A stretch of DNA of 64,000 bases from CAWEEP01 sp963808125. Lineage in GTDB: Bacteria > Chloroflexota > Dormibacteria > Aeolococcales > Aeolococcaceae. The notes beneath the pieces are model-generated. The model did not search any database. It worked only from the letters and a program-made list of their open reading frames with translations, and had not been told where the DNA came from. The position numbers and the translations under genes are program-made. Positions 1 through 8,742 of this stretch are shown one piece after another. The stretch's first letter is position 1; every line of letters starts with the position of its first letter. Where the stretch lies: assembly GCA_963808125.1 (NCBI GenBank), contig CAWEEP010000007.1:18181-82180 (forward strand), in the 5' to 3' direction.

Positions 1-2
1 CC

Positions 3-119
3 CTGCGCGCCACGGTCCGGGAGTATCTCTTCCTTCAGCCCGAACCGGAGATCCGCCTGGCCGAGCTCGGGATCGACCGCAACGTGTGGGGGGCGCTGAC
101 CCTGGTCCCCGGCCGCTGA
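3..119 (+). CDS. C-terminal end of an unidentified protein
   Basis: The window opens inside a gene. Reading from base 3 gives 38 codons and a TGA at 117-119, with no internal stop. The tail contains the segment EIRLAELGIDRNVWGALTLV. I do not recognise the family. The frame uses G or C heavily at third positions, like the genes that follow, so I take it as the real 3' end of a coding region that starts outside the window. Confidence 0.5.
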   Translation: MRATVREYLFLQPEPEIRLAELGIDRNVWGALTLVPGR

Positions 120-166
120 GGCGGCGCCGCGTTTGGCGGCGGGGGGATGGCTGGTACAGTAGGGCC

Positions 167-385
167 GTGTCCAAGCGTGTCACCTCCGTGAGCATCGACG
201 ACGTCATCTCCGCCATCGAGACGGCGCGCGACAAGGTCATGGCCGACGAGGTCAAGTCCCTCGTCAAGCTCGGACTGCCGAAGAGCGTCGCCTACAAGAT
301 GGTGGCGGAGCGCTACCGCCAGCGCAGTGAGGCCGAAGAGGGCGAGGAGGCCGCCGCCGGCACCCCCTGGCCCGACATGTCCTGA
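167..385 (+). CDS. Small hypothetical protein (72 aa), GTG start
   Basis: The open frame extends upstream to 86, but the GTG at 167 (MSKRVTSVSIDD) is a better start: it follows a short non-coding gap, and the extended N-terminus is proline/arginine-rich and unlike protein. The product is predicted to be helical and charged, with two helices around residues 8-30 (DDVISAIETARDKVMADEV) and 33-55 (LGLPKSVAYKMVAERYRQR), then an acidic Glu-rich tail. No enzyme motif is visible. It lies just upstream of gcvPA and may be unrelated to it. A possible -10-like TACAGT sits at 156-161. Confidence 0.55.
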   Translation: MSKRVTSVSIDDVISAIETARDKVMADEVKSLVKLGLPKSVAYKMVAERYRQRSEAEEGEEAAAGTPWPDMS

Positions 386-465
386 CCGTTTCGCGGGGCG
401 GCGCGGCGCGAACCCGGGCGGGGCGAGCCCGGCACGTCGTGTGCTCTCCGCATACTGTCGGGTCG

Positions 466-1794
466 ATGGCCTACCTTCCAAACGGAGCCGGCGAACGCCG
501 CGAGATGCTCGACGCCGTTGGCGTGGCGTCGGTGGACGACCTCTTCGCGGCCATCCCCGGCCGGCTGCGCAATCCCCACCTCGACCTGCCCGCGCCCCTG
601 GCCGAGCAGGACCTGGTCGACGAGCTGGAGCGTCTGGCGGAGCGAAACCACCCCCTGGGCAGCGTCGACGCCTTCCTCGGGGCGGGGGTGTACCGGCGCT
701 ACGTCCCCGCCATCGTCCGGGCCAGCATCGCTCGTCCCGAGTTCTACACCGCGTACACCCCCTACCAGGCCGAGGCCTCGCAGGGAACGCTGCAGACCAT
801 CTTCGAGTTCCAGTCGATGATCTGCGGCCTGACCGGGCTGGAAGTCGCCAACGCCTCGCTGTACGACGGAGCCACCGCCAGTGCCGAGGCCGTCATGATG
901 GCCGTGTCCCAGACGGGCAGATCCCGGGCAGTCGTCGCCGCCGACGTCCACCCCGAGATCCTCTCGGTGATCCGGACCTTCGTCGCCGGCCGCGGCGTCG
1001 AGATGGTCCTTTCAGACGACGTGACCGCCGCGGTCGGCGACCGCGACGCCTGCGTCGTGGTGGCGCAGCCCGGTTCCTGGGGACGCTCTCGGAGCTGACC
1101 CCGATCGCGCCGCCGCACGGGCGGCCGGGGCCCTCTCGATCTGCGTCGCCGACCCGATCGCCTGCGCCCTCGTCGAGCCGCCTGGAGATGCGGGCTTCGA
1201 CATGGCCGTCGGCGATGGCCAACCGCTGGGCATCCCCCCTCTTTCGGCGGCCCCCACGTCGGCTTCATGGCGGTGCGGCAGGAGCTTATGCGCCGCCTCC
1301 CCGGCCGCCTCGTGGGTGAGGCCCGCGACCATCACGGACGCCGCGCCTACACCCTCACCCTGCAGGCGCGCGAACAGCACATCCGCCGCGAGAAGGCGAC
1401 CTCCAACATCTGCACCAACCACGCCCTCATGGCGCTGGCGGCCACCGTGTACATGGCGAAGATGGGGGCAGGAGGGCTGCGGCGGGTGGCCGAGGTCAGC
1501 GTCCAGCGCGCCCACCACCTGTTCGGCCGTCTCGTCGAGCTCGAGGGCATCTCGGCGGCGCTGCCTGACCGGCCCTTCCTGTGGGAGTTCGCTCTCCGCG
1601 TCCCGGGCGACGCCGCGAGTTTCGCGGCGGAGATGCGCCGCCAGGACATCATCGCCGGTCTGCCGCTGGGCATCGTCGACCGGAGCCGCCGCGATCAGAT
1701 CCTTGTCTGCTGCACGGAGACGACGGCGCCGGCGGCGATCGACCGCTACGTGGCCGCGGCGGCCCGCTTCACCGCGGCCGGAGCGGCGGCATGA
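466..1794 (+). CDS. gcvPA: Glycine dehydrogenase (decarboxylating) subunit 1, frameshifted
   Basis: Alpha half of the split P-protein of the glycine cleavage system, which decarboxylates glycine with PLP (in the beta half) and passes the aminomethyl group to the H protein. The ATG at 466 gives MAYLPNGAGERREMLDAVG, the usual N-terminus. Family landmarks include FLGAGVYRRYVPAIV, YTPYQAEASQGTLQ and SLYDGATASAEA, then MAVRQELMRRLPGRLVGE and EKATSNICTNHALMALAA. The reading frame changes three times between about 1075 and 1245. Each change is explained by one missing base (for example in cccggttcctgggg near 1070), and the protein sequence stays family-like throughout. Intact length would be near 443 residues, normal for GcvPA. 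The stop overlaps the gcvPB start (ATGA at 1791). Product call is secure; whether the gene is truly broken is not. Confidence 0.9.
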
Positions 1795-3201
1795 CTCTCG
1801 CACCGCCGCCGGCGGAGTGGTCCGGCGAGGAGCCCCTCGTCTTCGAGCTGAGCACCGACTACGAGGGAGGGCCTCGGGAGGTGGCGAGCGGGGTCCCCGA
1901 GCGCCCGCTCGCCGAACTGCTGCCGGGAGTGCGGCTGCGCTCTGCGCCGGCGGCGATCCCCGCGGTGGCCGAGCCGGTGCTGGCCCGCCACCTCGGCCGG
2001 CTGGCGCGACGCAACCACCACCTGCACCACGGCATCTACCCGCTGGGCAGCTGCACCATGAAGTACAACCCCGTGATCGACGAGCAGCTCGCCGGGCTGC
2101 CGGGCTTCGCCGACATCCACCCCTACCAGGACGCCGACGACGTCCAGGGGGCGCTCGAGCTGATGTGGGATCTGGAACAGCTGCTCAGGGAGATCACCGG
2201 CATGGCAAGGGTCTCGCTCCAGCCGGCGGCGGGTGCCCACGGCGAGTGGACCGGGCTGCGCATGATCCAGGCGTATCACGCCTCCCGGGGGACACCGGCC
2301 GGACCGTGTCCTCATCCCGACTCCGCCCACGGCACCAACCCGGCCTCGGCCGCGCTGGCCGGCCTGGAGGTGGTCACGGTGCGCAGCAACGCCGCCGGCA
2401 CCGTGGATGTGGACGATCTGCGCAGTCACCTGGACGCCTCCGTGGCGGCCATCATGATGACCAATCCCAACACGCTGGGGGTCTTCGAGAAGGACGATCC
2501 TGGAGATCGCGGAGGCGGCCCACGACAAGGGCGTCCTCCTCTACTACGACGGCGCCAACCTCAACGCCCTGGTGGGGATGGCCCGGCCCGGGGACATGGG
2601 TTTCGACGTCGTTCACCTCAACCTCCACAAGACCTTCTCGACGCCGCACGGCGGCGGCGGCCCGGGCAGCGGCCCGGTGGGGGTCACCGCCGCGCTCGCC
2701 GCCTTCCTCCCCGTGCCCACCGTGGAGCGCGACGGCGACCGCTTCCGCCTCGAGAGCGACCGCCCTTTCTCGATCGGCAAGGTGCGGTCCTTCTACGGCA
2801 ACTTCGGCATGCTGGTGCGCGCCTACGCCTACCTGCGAACGTACGGGTCCTCGATCTCCGATGTGGCGCGCGACGCGGTCCTCAACGCCCGCTACCTGCG
2901 TTCGCAGCTCCAGGACCTCTTCCCCATGGCCGTGCCCACCGCATCGATGCACGAGTTCGTGGCCACCACCAAGGGGTGCCGGGTACCCGGTCTGCGCGCC
3001 ATCGACATCTCCAAGCGCCTCCTCGACTTCGGCGTCTACGCCCCCACCGCGTACTTCCCCACCACGGTCCCCGAGGCGCTGATGTTCGAGCCGACCGAGA
3101 CCGAGTCGAAGCGAAGTCTCGATCTCCTTGCCGCCATCTGCGCCACCATCGTCGGCGAGGCGGAGACCGACCTCGGCTTCGTGCAGGCGGCGCCCATCTG
3201 A
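1791..3201 (+). CDS. gcvPB: Glycine dehydrogenase (decarboxylating) subunit 2, frameshifted
   Basis: Beta half of the glycine cleavage P-protein, carrying the PLP lysine. The start ATG at 1791 overlaps the gcvPA stop, so the two are translationally coupled. Landmarks: LARRNHHLHHGIYPLGSCTM, MKYNPVIDEQLAGLPGF, HPYQDADDVQGALELMWDLE, PDSAHGTNPASAALAG and the cofactor site HLNLHKTFSTPHGGGGPGSG, in which the lysine of LHKTF is the expected PLP ligand. The C-terminal part runs in a different frame from about 2500 to the TGA at 3199-3201. Shifts sit near 2290-2320 (three single-base losses that together restore the frame) and near 2495 (one extra base, at aaggacgatcctgg). Corrected length is about 470 aa, as expected. 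No gcvT or gcvH gene is visible in the window. Confidence 0.9.
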
Positions 3202-3336
3202 CCCCGGTGAGCCGGGTCGACGAGGTGGAGGCGGCGCGGAAGCCGGTCCTGCGCTGGCGGGCACCGGCGTGAGCGCGGGCCCCCGCCGCCAGGACCGGCA
3301 GCGGAGGACGCCGACGACCGCGCCGAACTGCACCGG

Positions 3337-3855
3337 ATGCTGGCCGAGCGCGCCTTCCGGTGGGACTTCGTCCTCTCCAGCGGCCGGCGGAGCGACTACT
3401 TCTTCGACGCCAAACAGGTGACCCTGGACGGCCGGGGTCTCGTCCTGGTGGCCTCGATGATGCTGTCCCGCTGCCGTCGACTGGATGTCACCGCCGTCGC
3501 CGGCGACGACGGTGTCGGCCCCCTGCTCGGAGCGGTGACAGCGCTGAGCGCCAGGGACGGCGGCGCTCCGCTCCACGCCCTCATGGTGCGCAAGACCGCC
3601 AAGGAGCACGGCATCGCTGCGAAGGTGGCGGGGCCGGCCCCAGCGCAGGCGGAGCGGGTGGTCCTCATCGAGGACGTCGTCACCAGCGGGGAGTCGCTGA
3701 TCCGCGCCGCGCTGGCGCTGGCGCCGTCCGGCGTCGAGGTGGTCGAGGCGGTGGTCGTCGTCGACCGCGAGGAGGGCGGGGAGGCGGCCCTGCGCGAGCA
3801 CGGCCTGCCGCTGCACGCCCTCTTCCGGCGTAGCCAGTTCTCAGCCCCCGCCTGA
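3337..3855 (+). CDS. pyrE: Orotate phosphoribosyltransferase (start uncertain)
   Basis: Transfers the ribose-phosphate of PRPP to orotate, giving OMP, in de novo pyrimidine synthesis. The PRPP-binding motif is clear: VVLIEDVVTSGESL near residues 109-122, with two adjacent acidic residues. The N-terminal FVLSSGRRSDYFFDAKQVT matches the usual substrate-binding segment, and MVRKTAKEHG holds catalytic-loop lysines. The ATG at 3337 is used because it opens the clean frame, but the protein would then lack about 20 residues. A GTG at 3269 could be the true start if one base was lost in the C-rich run near 3280-3290. The length of about 172-195 aa fits the short bacterial PyrE type. It follows gcvPB closely on the same strand. 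Confidence 0.85.
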   Translation: MLAERAFRWDFVLSSGRRSDYFFDAKQVTLDGRGLVLVASMMLSRCRRLDVTAVAGDDGVGPLLGAVTALSARDGGAPLHALMVRKTAKEHGIAAKVAGPAPAQAERVVLIEDVVTSGESLIRAALALAPSGVEVVEAVVVVDREEGGEAALREHGLPLHALFRRSQFSAPA

Positions 3856-3867
3856 GCCGGCACCGAG

Positions 3868-4615
3868 ATGGCATCCCGCCCCCCGGCGCAGGTGAGAGCC
3901 GCGGCGATCTGCGCCGCCGCCCTGATGCTCATGGCCTGCGGAGAACTCCAGCCACGCCGCAGGTGCCCGTCCCACCCCGACGCCGGCGCCCACCTCGGCG
4001 ACTTCGACCTCGAGCCCCACCGCGGACGACGAGACCCTCCAGGTGTTCGCCTCCGGTCTGGGTGGCTTCGAGCTGGACACCAACCCGGTCGCAGTGCTGC
4101 ACAACCTCGCCGCGGACCACACCGCGACCGGGGTCGTGGTCACCTTCACCGTCCACTTCCCCGGCGGCACGTACTCCATCAGTTCCTCCCCGGACGTGTC
4201 GCTCTTCCCCGGCCAGACCCTCGCGGTGGCCACCACCTGCAACCGAGCCTGCGACGACAGCAAAGCCACCAGCACCGACGTCGCGGTGGCCGTCGGCTCC
4301 TGGGTGTCAGGCGGAGGAACGCCCCTCACCGTGACGACGTCGCCCACCTACGCATGCGTGTCGCAGGACGACCTGAGTGGATGCTCGAATGCCGTCGACA
4401 GCTCCCAGGGCAGCGTCTCGGCGACCGTCCACGGCACGCTCCAGGCGCTGGCCGAGGTCGTGCTGACCGCCGTCTGCGACAGCGCCTCCGGCGCCATCGT
4501 GGACAGCGGGTTCACCCCCGCTTTCTGGCCGGGAGGGACGTCGAGATCGATGTCGGTGGCGGTGCTGGGCAACCCGCGGCCGGCCACCTGCCAGCTGTAC
4601 GCCGTGGCGGTCTGA
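3868..4615 (+). CDS. Putative secreted lipoprotein, frameshifted
   Basis: The ATG at 3868 opens a lipoprotein signal: positive start, hydrophobic core AAAICAAALMLMACGEL, with lipobox L-M-A-C. It is followed, after two apparent single-base losses near 3950 and 3985, by a Pro/Thr/Ser-rich linker (PTPAPTSATSTSSPTADD). The main domain reads in the third frame from about 4000 to the TGA at 4613-4615 and is predicted to be beta-rich, with several paired cysteines (TTCNRACDD, YACVSQDDLSGCSN, TAVCDS, ATCQLY). No known domain is recognised. Likely attached to the outer face of the cytoplasmic membrane. It converges with the transglycosylase gene, with only 27 bp between their stops. Confidence 0.6.
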
Positions 4616-4642
4616 CGCTCCGGCGCCGAACGTCCTCGCCCG

Positions 4643-5311
4643 TCAGCGGAGAGAGCAGACCGGCCAGGCTGAGGAATCCCCGCCGGCGAACATGCTGGCG
4701 GCGATCTCCGACTGCTGGACCGGGTCCCAGATGTCGGTGCCGCCGTGGGCAGCGAACGTCGAGGGGAGGAACTGGAAGATCCCCACGTAGGGACCGGACG
4801 GGTTGTACGCGTCGGGTCGGAGGTTCGACTCGCAGGTCGCCGTGCTGATCATCCAGCTCGCGCTGACGCCATACGTCTCCGCGGCGGAGGTGATGATGGC
4901 CGCGACCTCCGCCGTCGTGTAGGTGGGCGCGGGGGTCGGGGTGACCGGCCGGTACATGACCTGCGGCGGCGCGGTCGGGTCGTCGGCCTGGGGCACGGGC
5001 GTGGGCGTGGACGCGGTCACGTCCAGGTGGGCGGGCGCGATGGTCGGAACGTGAACCTCGGGCACGCTGAGGGCGGGGACGGGGGCGGACGCCTTCACCG
5101 TGCCCCCTCCGCTCGCACCGGTGGCGAGGGTCACCGCCGCCGCCGGTCCAACCACGAGGATGGTCAGGCCAAATACCAAGTCCCGCAGGCGCCGAGAAAC
5201 CCGCCAGCCCCGAAGGGGGGCGCGGCGCAGCCTCGGCCGCTGGCGCACCAGGCGAAGCACTCGCGACGTGATCGACGTCAATCGGGGAATCCGCACAGGG
5301 TCACTCTCCAT
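4643..5311 (-). CDS. Membrane-anchored transglycosylase (SLT/Rpf-like)
   Basis: 222-residue protein with a short basic N-terminus, one membrane segment at about 45-65 (LVFGLTILVVGPAAAVTLAT), a Pro/Thr-rich spacer to about 130 and a C-terminal lysozyme-like domain. The domain shows TATCESNLRPDAYNPSG (catalytic Glu near residue 161), YVGIFQFLPSTFAAHGG and DPVQQSEIAASMFAGG, the standard SLT arrangement of E-S-x-L, GLFQ-like and an alanine-rich last helix. It probably cleaves peptidoglycan glycan strands during growth, as the resuscitation-promoting factor and SLT families do. A leader of some 230 bp without genes lies upstream (5312-5544). The product class is secure; the exact subfamily is not. 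Confidence 0.8.
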   Translation of the reverse strand: MESDPVRIPRLTSITSRVLRLVRQRPRLRRAPLRGWRVSRRLRDLVFGLTILVVGPAAAVTLATGASGGGTVKASAPVPALSVPEVHVPTIAPAHLDVTASTPTPVPQADDPTAPPQVMYRPVTPTPAPTYTTAEVAAIITSAAETYGVSASWMISTATCESNLRPDAYNPSGPYVGIFQFLPSTFAAHGGTDIWDPVQQSEIAASMFAGGDSSAWPVCSLR

Positions 5312-5544
5312 ACATCACCCCCCTCCAGGGTTCCCAACTCGACGGCTCGCCGCACCGGCGAACGACGAGGATTCTGGTATCCGTTCCACCGAGGTTCGGG
5401 TGGTGGGCCGCGAAGGTGGCTGGGCAGCTCCCGGCCAGCGCTTGACGTGATCGGAACGCTTCGCGACCTGCACACCCTACCACAGCGGCCCCGCGACTGT
5501 CCCGACCCGGGCGCCTCCCGGGCGCAATCGGGCAAACTCCGCCC
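5312..5544. promoter_or_regulatory. Divergent intergenic region, probable structured leader
   Basis: 233 bp between two divergent genes must hold both promoters. On the minus strand, leading into the transglycosylase gene, short complementary GC blocks occur (for example cggtgcggcg near 5350 and gggaaccctgg just before the gene). Rpf/cell-wall hydrolase genes of Actinobacteria often carry a c-di-AMP riboswitch here, but I could not match its conserved core with confidence, so no riboswitch is called. Confidence 0.25.
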
Positions 5545-6102
5545 ATGGCCGACGAGGAACTGCGCGAACGACCGGTTGATCGGCGGACGGTGTTCGAAGG
5601 CCGTCTTCTGACCGTCCACGCCGACCAGGTGGCCACCGCCGGCGGCCAGCTCGCCACTCGGGAGATCGTCGACCACCCGGGCGCCGTCGCCATCGTCGCC
5701 ACCGACCTGGACGGGAGGGTCGTCCTGGTCCGCCAGTGGCGGCATGCGGTGGGCGCGGCCCTCTGGGAGATCCCGGCGGGGACACTGACCCCGGGCGAGC
5801 CGCCCGAGGCGGCGGCGCGGCGGGAGCTGGCCGAAGAGACGGGCTACACCGCCGGCGAGTGGCGGCGCCTCGGCTCGGGACCGGTGGCGCCCGGCTACAG
5901 CAGCGAGATCCTCCACGTCTTCTCCGCCAAGGACCTCCACCCCGGCTTGCCCCACACGGATCCCGACGAGCACGTCGTCGCCCGCCTCTTCAGCCCGGAG
6001 GAGATCGTCCGCCTTGTCGCCGAGGATGGCGTGGACATCAAGACCGTGGCCGGTCTGGCCCTTGCCGGCATCCCGGTCGGCGGCCCGCTGGAGAGGGCGT
6101 GA
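5545..6102 (+). CDS. Nudix hydrolase, ADP-ribose pyrophosphatase-like
   Basis: 185-aa protein starting at ATG 5545. It contains a perfect Nudix box, GX5EX7REUXEEXGU, from Gly79 to Tyr101 (E85, R93-E94, E97-E98, G100), which binds the divalent cation and hydrolyses a nucleoside diphosphate linked to another group. The preceding segment VVLVRQWRHAVGAALWEIPAG matches the ADP-ribose pyrophosphatase branch, in which R-x-W/Y-R and E-I-P-A-G occur. Likely substrate ADP-ribose or a similar sugar nucleotide; this is inferred from family resemblance. Its TGA overlaps the GTG start of the following small gene (GTGA at 6099), so the two are probably co-translated. Confidence 0.88.
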   Translation: MADEELRERPVDRRTVFEGRLLTVHADQVATAGGQLATREIVDHPGAVAIVATDLDGRVVLVRQWRHAVGAALWEIPAGTLTPGEPPEAAARRELAEETGYTAGEWRRLGSGPVAPGYSSEILHVFSAKDLHPGLPHTDPDEHVVARLFSPEEIVRLVAEDGVDIKTVAGLALAGIPVGGPLERA

Positions 6103-6479
6103 CGGACAACGGGCCGCCGTCCGGCGGCGACCTCGTGGCCCGGGCGATCCGGGAGCTGACCCACGCCGTCCCCGGTGACGTCGACGAGGCTCCGGTGCCC
6201 GCCGAATCCACGACCTCCCAGCCCTGGGCGGAGACGGCGTCGCCCTCCACCAAGAACAAGCGCCCTCTCGAAGCCCTGCTCGCCGAGTACGCGGCCCGGG
6301 TGGAGGAGACGCCGGACGCCCGTGCGGCGCTGCCTGCCGACGCCCATCCCTCGACGACGTTCTACGACCGTTTCGGGCGGGGGTCGGAGAAGGGCGGGGA
6401 GGGCCAGCGGCGCCGCAAGCGGAGGCGGTTCGGGGGACGGAGGGGGCGGGGTGGTACCGCTCGCGGGCGGACGGGCTGA
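6099..6479 (+). CDS. Small protein with Arg/Gly-rich basic tail
   Basis: 126 residues from GTG 6099, overlapping the Nudix stop. The N-terminal two-thirds are mixed, with a predicted helix around LEALLAEYAARVEETPDARA. The C-terminus is strongly basic and glycine-rich (RRRKRRRFGGRRGRGG), a composition common in proteins that contact RNA or DNA. No named family is recognised. Third-position GC and the overlap on both sides (Nudix gene upstream, HAD gene downstream) support it as real. Confidence 0.6.
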   Translation: MTDNGPPSGGDLVARAIRELTHAVPGDVDEAPVPAESTTSQPWAETASPSTKNKRPLEALLAEYAARVEETPDARAALPADAHPSTTFYDRFGRGSEKGGEGQRRRKRRRFGGRRGRGGTARGRTG

Positions 6480-7254
6480 GGGACCGAGGCGCCCCTGGAG
6501 ACCCGGCCCCGGCCTGGGTGACCGGCCGATCCGAGCCCTGCTCTTCGACTACGGGCTCACCCTGGTGACGTTCGAACGGCCGGAAGGTGCTCTGCTGGCC
6601 GCCTACGATGCCATCGCCCGGCGCCTCGAGGCCTCCGGTCTGAAGCCGGTCCACGCCGCGGAGAGCCTCCTGCACGGGGTTCACGACCGCGTCGAGCAAG
6701 CGGTGGCGCGGCACGAGCGGGCCGGCCTCCTGGACGAGATCGACCTGATGGCGGAGGAGAGGGACGCCTACGCGGCCTGCGGCCTGCGCCTGCCCGACCC
6801 CCTCCTGGAGGAGGCGGGCGACATGGTGCAGCGGGCCTGGTGGGAGGGCATCCGCGTGGCGGGCGACGCCGTCCCGGTGCTGACCGAGCTGAGACGGGCC
6901 GGCCTGCGAATCGGCCTCTGCTCGAACGCGCCCTACAGCTCTCGCAGCCTCCACGCGCAGCTCGAGCATGTCGGTCTCCTCCATCTCTTCGACAGCATCA
7001 CCTTCTCCGGCGAGGTGGGCCGGCGAAAGCCGGCGCCCGAGATCTTCGACGCCGCGCTCGCCGCGCTGGGCGCCGGCGCGGCGACGTGCGCCATGGTGGG
7101 AGACCGCCGTCGCGAGGACGTCGGCGGAGCCCGGGCGGTGGGGATGGCGACCATCCGGACGCGTGAGCACCACGACGACCGCGGCCCGGGTAACGCCGAC
7201 GCCGTCATCGACCGGCTCGGGGACCTCCCCACCCTGCTTCGCGACCGCCACTGA
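6451..7254 (+). CDS. HAD-superfamily hydrolase with altered motif I
   Basis: HAD fold phosphatase/dehalogenase-like protein. Motif I is LLFDYGLTL (nucleophile Asp, but the second acidic residue of DxDxT is replaced by Gly), motif II is IGLCSNAP, motif III is the Lys in GRRKPAPEIFDAAL, and motif IV is MVGDRRREDVGGARAVG. A helical cap lies between about residues 45 and 120. Loss of the second Asp, the usual general acid/base of phosphatases, points to an unusual chemistry or reduced phosphatase activity. The GTG at 6451 is the first start in frame after a stop and overlaps the previous gene by 29 bp; a later start just before GDRPIRALLF cannot be excluded. Confidence 0.8.
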   Translation: MVPLAGGRAEGPRRPWRPGPGLGDRPIRALLFDYGLTLVTFERPEGALLAAYDAIARRLEASGLKPVHAAESLLHGVHDRVEQAVARHERAGLLDEIDLMAEERDAYAACGLRLPDPLLEEAGDMVQRAWWEGIRVAGDAVPVLTELRRAGLRIGLCSNAPYSSRSLHAQLEHVGLLHLFDSITFSGEVGRRKPAPEIFDAALAALGAGAATCAMVGDRRREDVGGARAVGMATIRTREHHDDRGPGNADAVIDRLGDLPTLLRDRH

Positions 7255-7310
7255 GGCCGGTGGCGTGATAGCGTCGGCACGGCAACGCGCCATTGCCCTT
7301 GCCGGACGTG

Positions 7311-7580
7311 ATGATGGCTGTCGACTTCCGTGACTATCTGAGGGATCGCTGTCGGGAGCGCGGCGTGTCCCTACACCGTCTCGCCTTGCTCTGCGATCTC
7401 AACCAGATCTACTTCTACCAGGCGGTCAACAAGAACAAGGACAACCCGCCTCCCTGGGTGCTGCGCCGCGCCGCGCCCCACCTGGGCGTCACCTACGTCG
7501 AGCTTCTTATCGCCGCCGGCTATCTCACCGAGGGCGAGATGCAGGAGTGGACGTCGAGGGGTCCGGCGGGGGGGGCCTGA
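7311..7580 (+). CDS. Small XRE-like helix-turn-helix protein
   Basis: About 89 residues. The segment DYLRDRCRERGVSLHRLALL is followed by CDLNQIYFYQAVNKNKDNPP, which has the shape of an XRE/Cro DNA-binding unit: helix, turn and a recognition helix placed over YFYQAVNK. The rest (VLRRAAPHLGVTYVELLIAAG) is the usual third and fourth helices. The frame extends to a TTG at 7293, but the double ATG at 7311/7314 is preferred. It lies 16 bp upstream of dinB on the same strand and could regulate it, though small HTH proteins of this kind are common elsewhere. Confidence 0.65.
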   Translation: MMAVDFRDYLRDRCRERGVSLHRLALLCDLNQIYFYQAVNKNKDNPPPWVLRRAAPHLGVTYVELLIAAGYLTEGEMQEWTSRGPAGGA

Positions 7581-7596
7581 GCCGCAAACTCGTGGC

Positions 7597-8742
7597 ATGG
7601 CCTGGGGCGGCGCGCGGGCGATCATCCATCTCGACCTCGACGCCTTCTACGCGTCGGTCGAACAGCTCCGTCACCCGGAGCTGCGGGGGAGGCCGGTCAT
7701 CGTGGGCGGCGGCGGACCGGAGCACACGGCCCGCAGCGTCGTCTCCGCCGCCTCATACGAGGCGCGCGTCTACGGGGTGCGCTCGGCGATGCCGCTCTCC
7801 CGCGCCATGCGCCTCTGCCCCGCCGCGGCGGTGCTGCCCGTCGACTTCACGGCATACCGGCACGCGTCGACGGAGATCTTCGCCCTGGCGCGGCAGGTCA
7901 CCCCGCTGGTGGAGCCCCTGTCACTGGACGAGGCGTACCTGGACGTCACCGCCACACCCGGCGAGCCCGAGGGCATGGCCGCGGGCCTGCGCGACCGCAT
8001 CCTCACCGCCACCGGTCTGCACGCCAGCTTCGGCGTCGCCACGACGAAGACGGTGGCCAAGGTCGCGTCCGACCTGCGCAAGCCGCGCGGCTTCGTCGTC
8101 GTCCCGCCGGGGGATGAGGCGGCCTTCCTCAGACCGCTGCCCCTGCGCGTCCTGCCCGGCCTCGGCCCGGCAACCGAGCGCGTGCTGACGGGCCTGGGGC
8201 TGCGCACCCTGGGCGAGCTCGCCGCCCACCCCCAGGGGCTTCTGGAGAGGCGACTGGGCCGGGCAGCCGCCCTCTCCCTCCACCTCCGCAGCCAGGGGGT
8301 CGACAGCTCGCCGGTGACACCTCCGTCGGCCCCCAGGTCCATCTCGCGGGAGGAGACGTTCGAGCAGGACATCACCGACCCCGCCGCCCTCCGCGAACAT
8401 CTGCGCCGCCTCTGCGCCGACGTCGGCCGCAGCCTGCGCGCCGCCGGGCTCTCCGCCAGGACCGTCGACGTCAAACTCCGCCACGCCGATTTCACGACCG
8501 TCATCCGCCAGCGCAGCATCGATGCCGGGAGTGACACCGACGCTGCCATCGTCGCCGCCGCCCTGGCGCTGCTGGCCGAGACCCACCGGCCGGGCGAGCC
8601 GATCCGCCTCCTCGGCGTGGGGGTCCACAAGCTCGAGCGGACGGCTCAGCTCGACCTCTTCGCCGGCGCCGGCGGAACGCGCGACCGGCGCATCAACTCG
8701 GCGCTGGACTCGCTCCGGCAGCGTTTGGGCCCGGCGCGCTGA
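7597..8742 (+). CDS. dinB: DNA polymerase IV (Y-family translesion polymerase)
   Basis: 381-aa error-prone polymerase that copies past damaged bases. The catalytic acidic residues are visible: IIHLDLDAFYASVE (Asp13) and SLDEAYLDVT (Asp111, Glu112). YEARVYGVRSAMPLSRA is the Y-family fingers motif, and FGVATTKTVAKVASDLRKP precedes the helix-hairpin-helix thumb region (LPGLGPATERVLTGLG). The little-finger domain ends with QLDLF at about residues 351-355, a standard sliding-clamp binding motif. Length and order of domains are normal. ATG 7597 gives the usual N-terminus. Likely SOS- or damage-induced, but no operator was recognised. Confidence 0.92.
   Translation: MAWGGARAIIHLDLDAFYASVEQLRHPELRGRPVIVGGGGPEHTARSVVSAASYEARVYGVRSAMPLSRAMRLCPAAAVLPVDFTAYRHASTEIFALARQVTPLVEPLSLDEAYLDVTATPGEPEGMAAGLRDRILTATGLHASFGVATTKTVAKVASDLRKPRGFVVVPPGDEAAFLRPLPLRVLPGLGPATERVLTGLGLRTLGELAAHPQGLLERRLGRAAALSLHLRSQGVDSSPVTPPSAPRSISREETFEQDITDPAALREHLRRLCADVGRSLRAAGLSARTVDVKLRHADFTTVIRQRSIDAGSDTDAAIVAAALALLAETHRPGEPIRLLGVGVHKLERTAQLDLFAGAGGTRDRRINSALDSLRQRLGPAR

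Noticed and set aside
386..465. Possible glycine riboswitch upstream of gcvPA
   Set aside because: The gap is only 80 bases and has none of the conserved glycine aptamer blocks.
3207..3272. Mini-gene of 21 codons between gcvPB and pyrE
   Set aside because: It has a GTG start and an overlap with a possible pyrE start, but it has no clear ribosome site and lies in a region full of indels. More likely part of the disturbed pyrE 5' region.
5278..7293. A 671-codon open frame on the minus strand opposite the Nudix, basic-protein and HAD genes
   Set aside because: Same reason: the opposite strand carries clear motifs (Nudix box, HAD motifs), and the antisense text has no recognisable domain.
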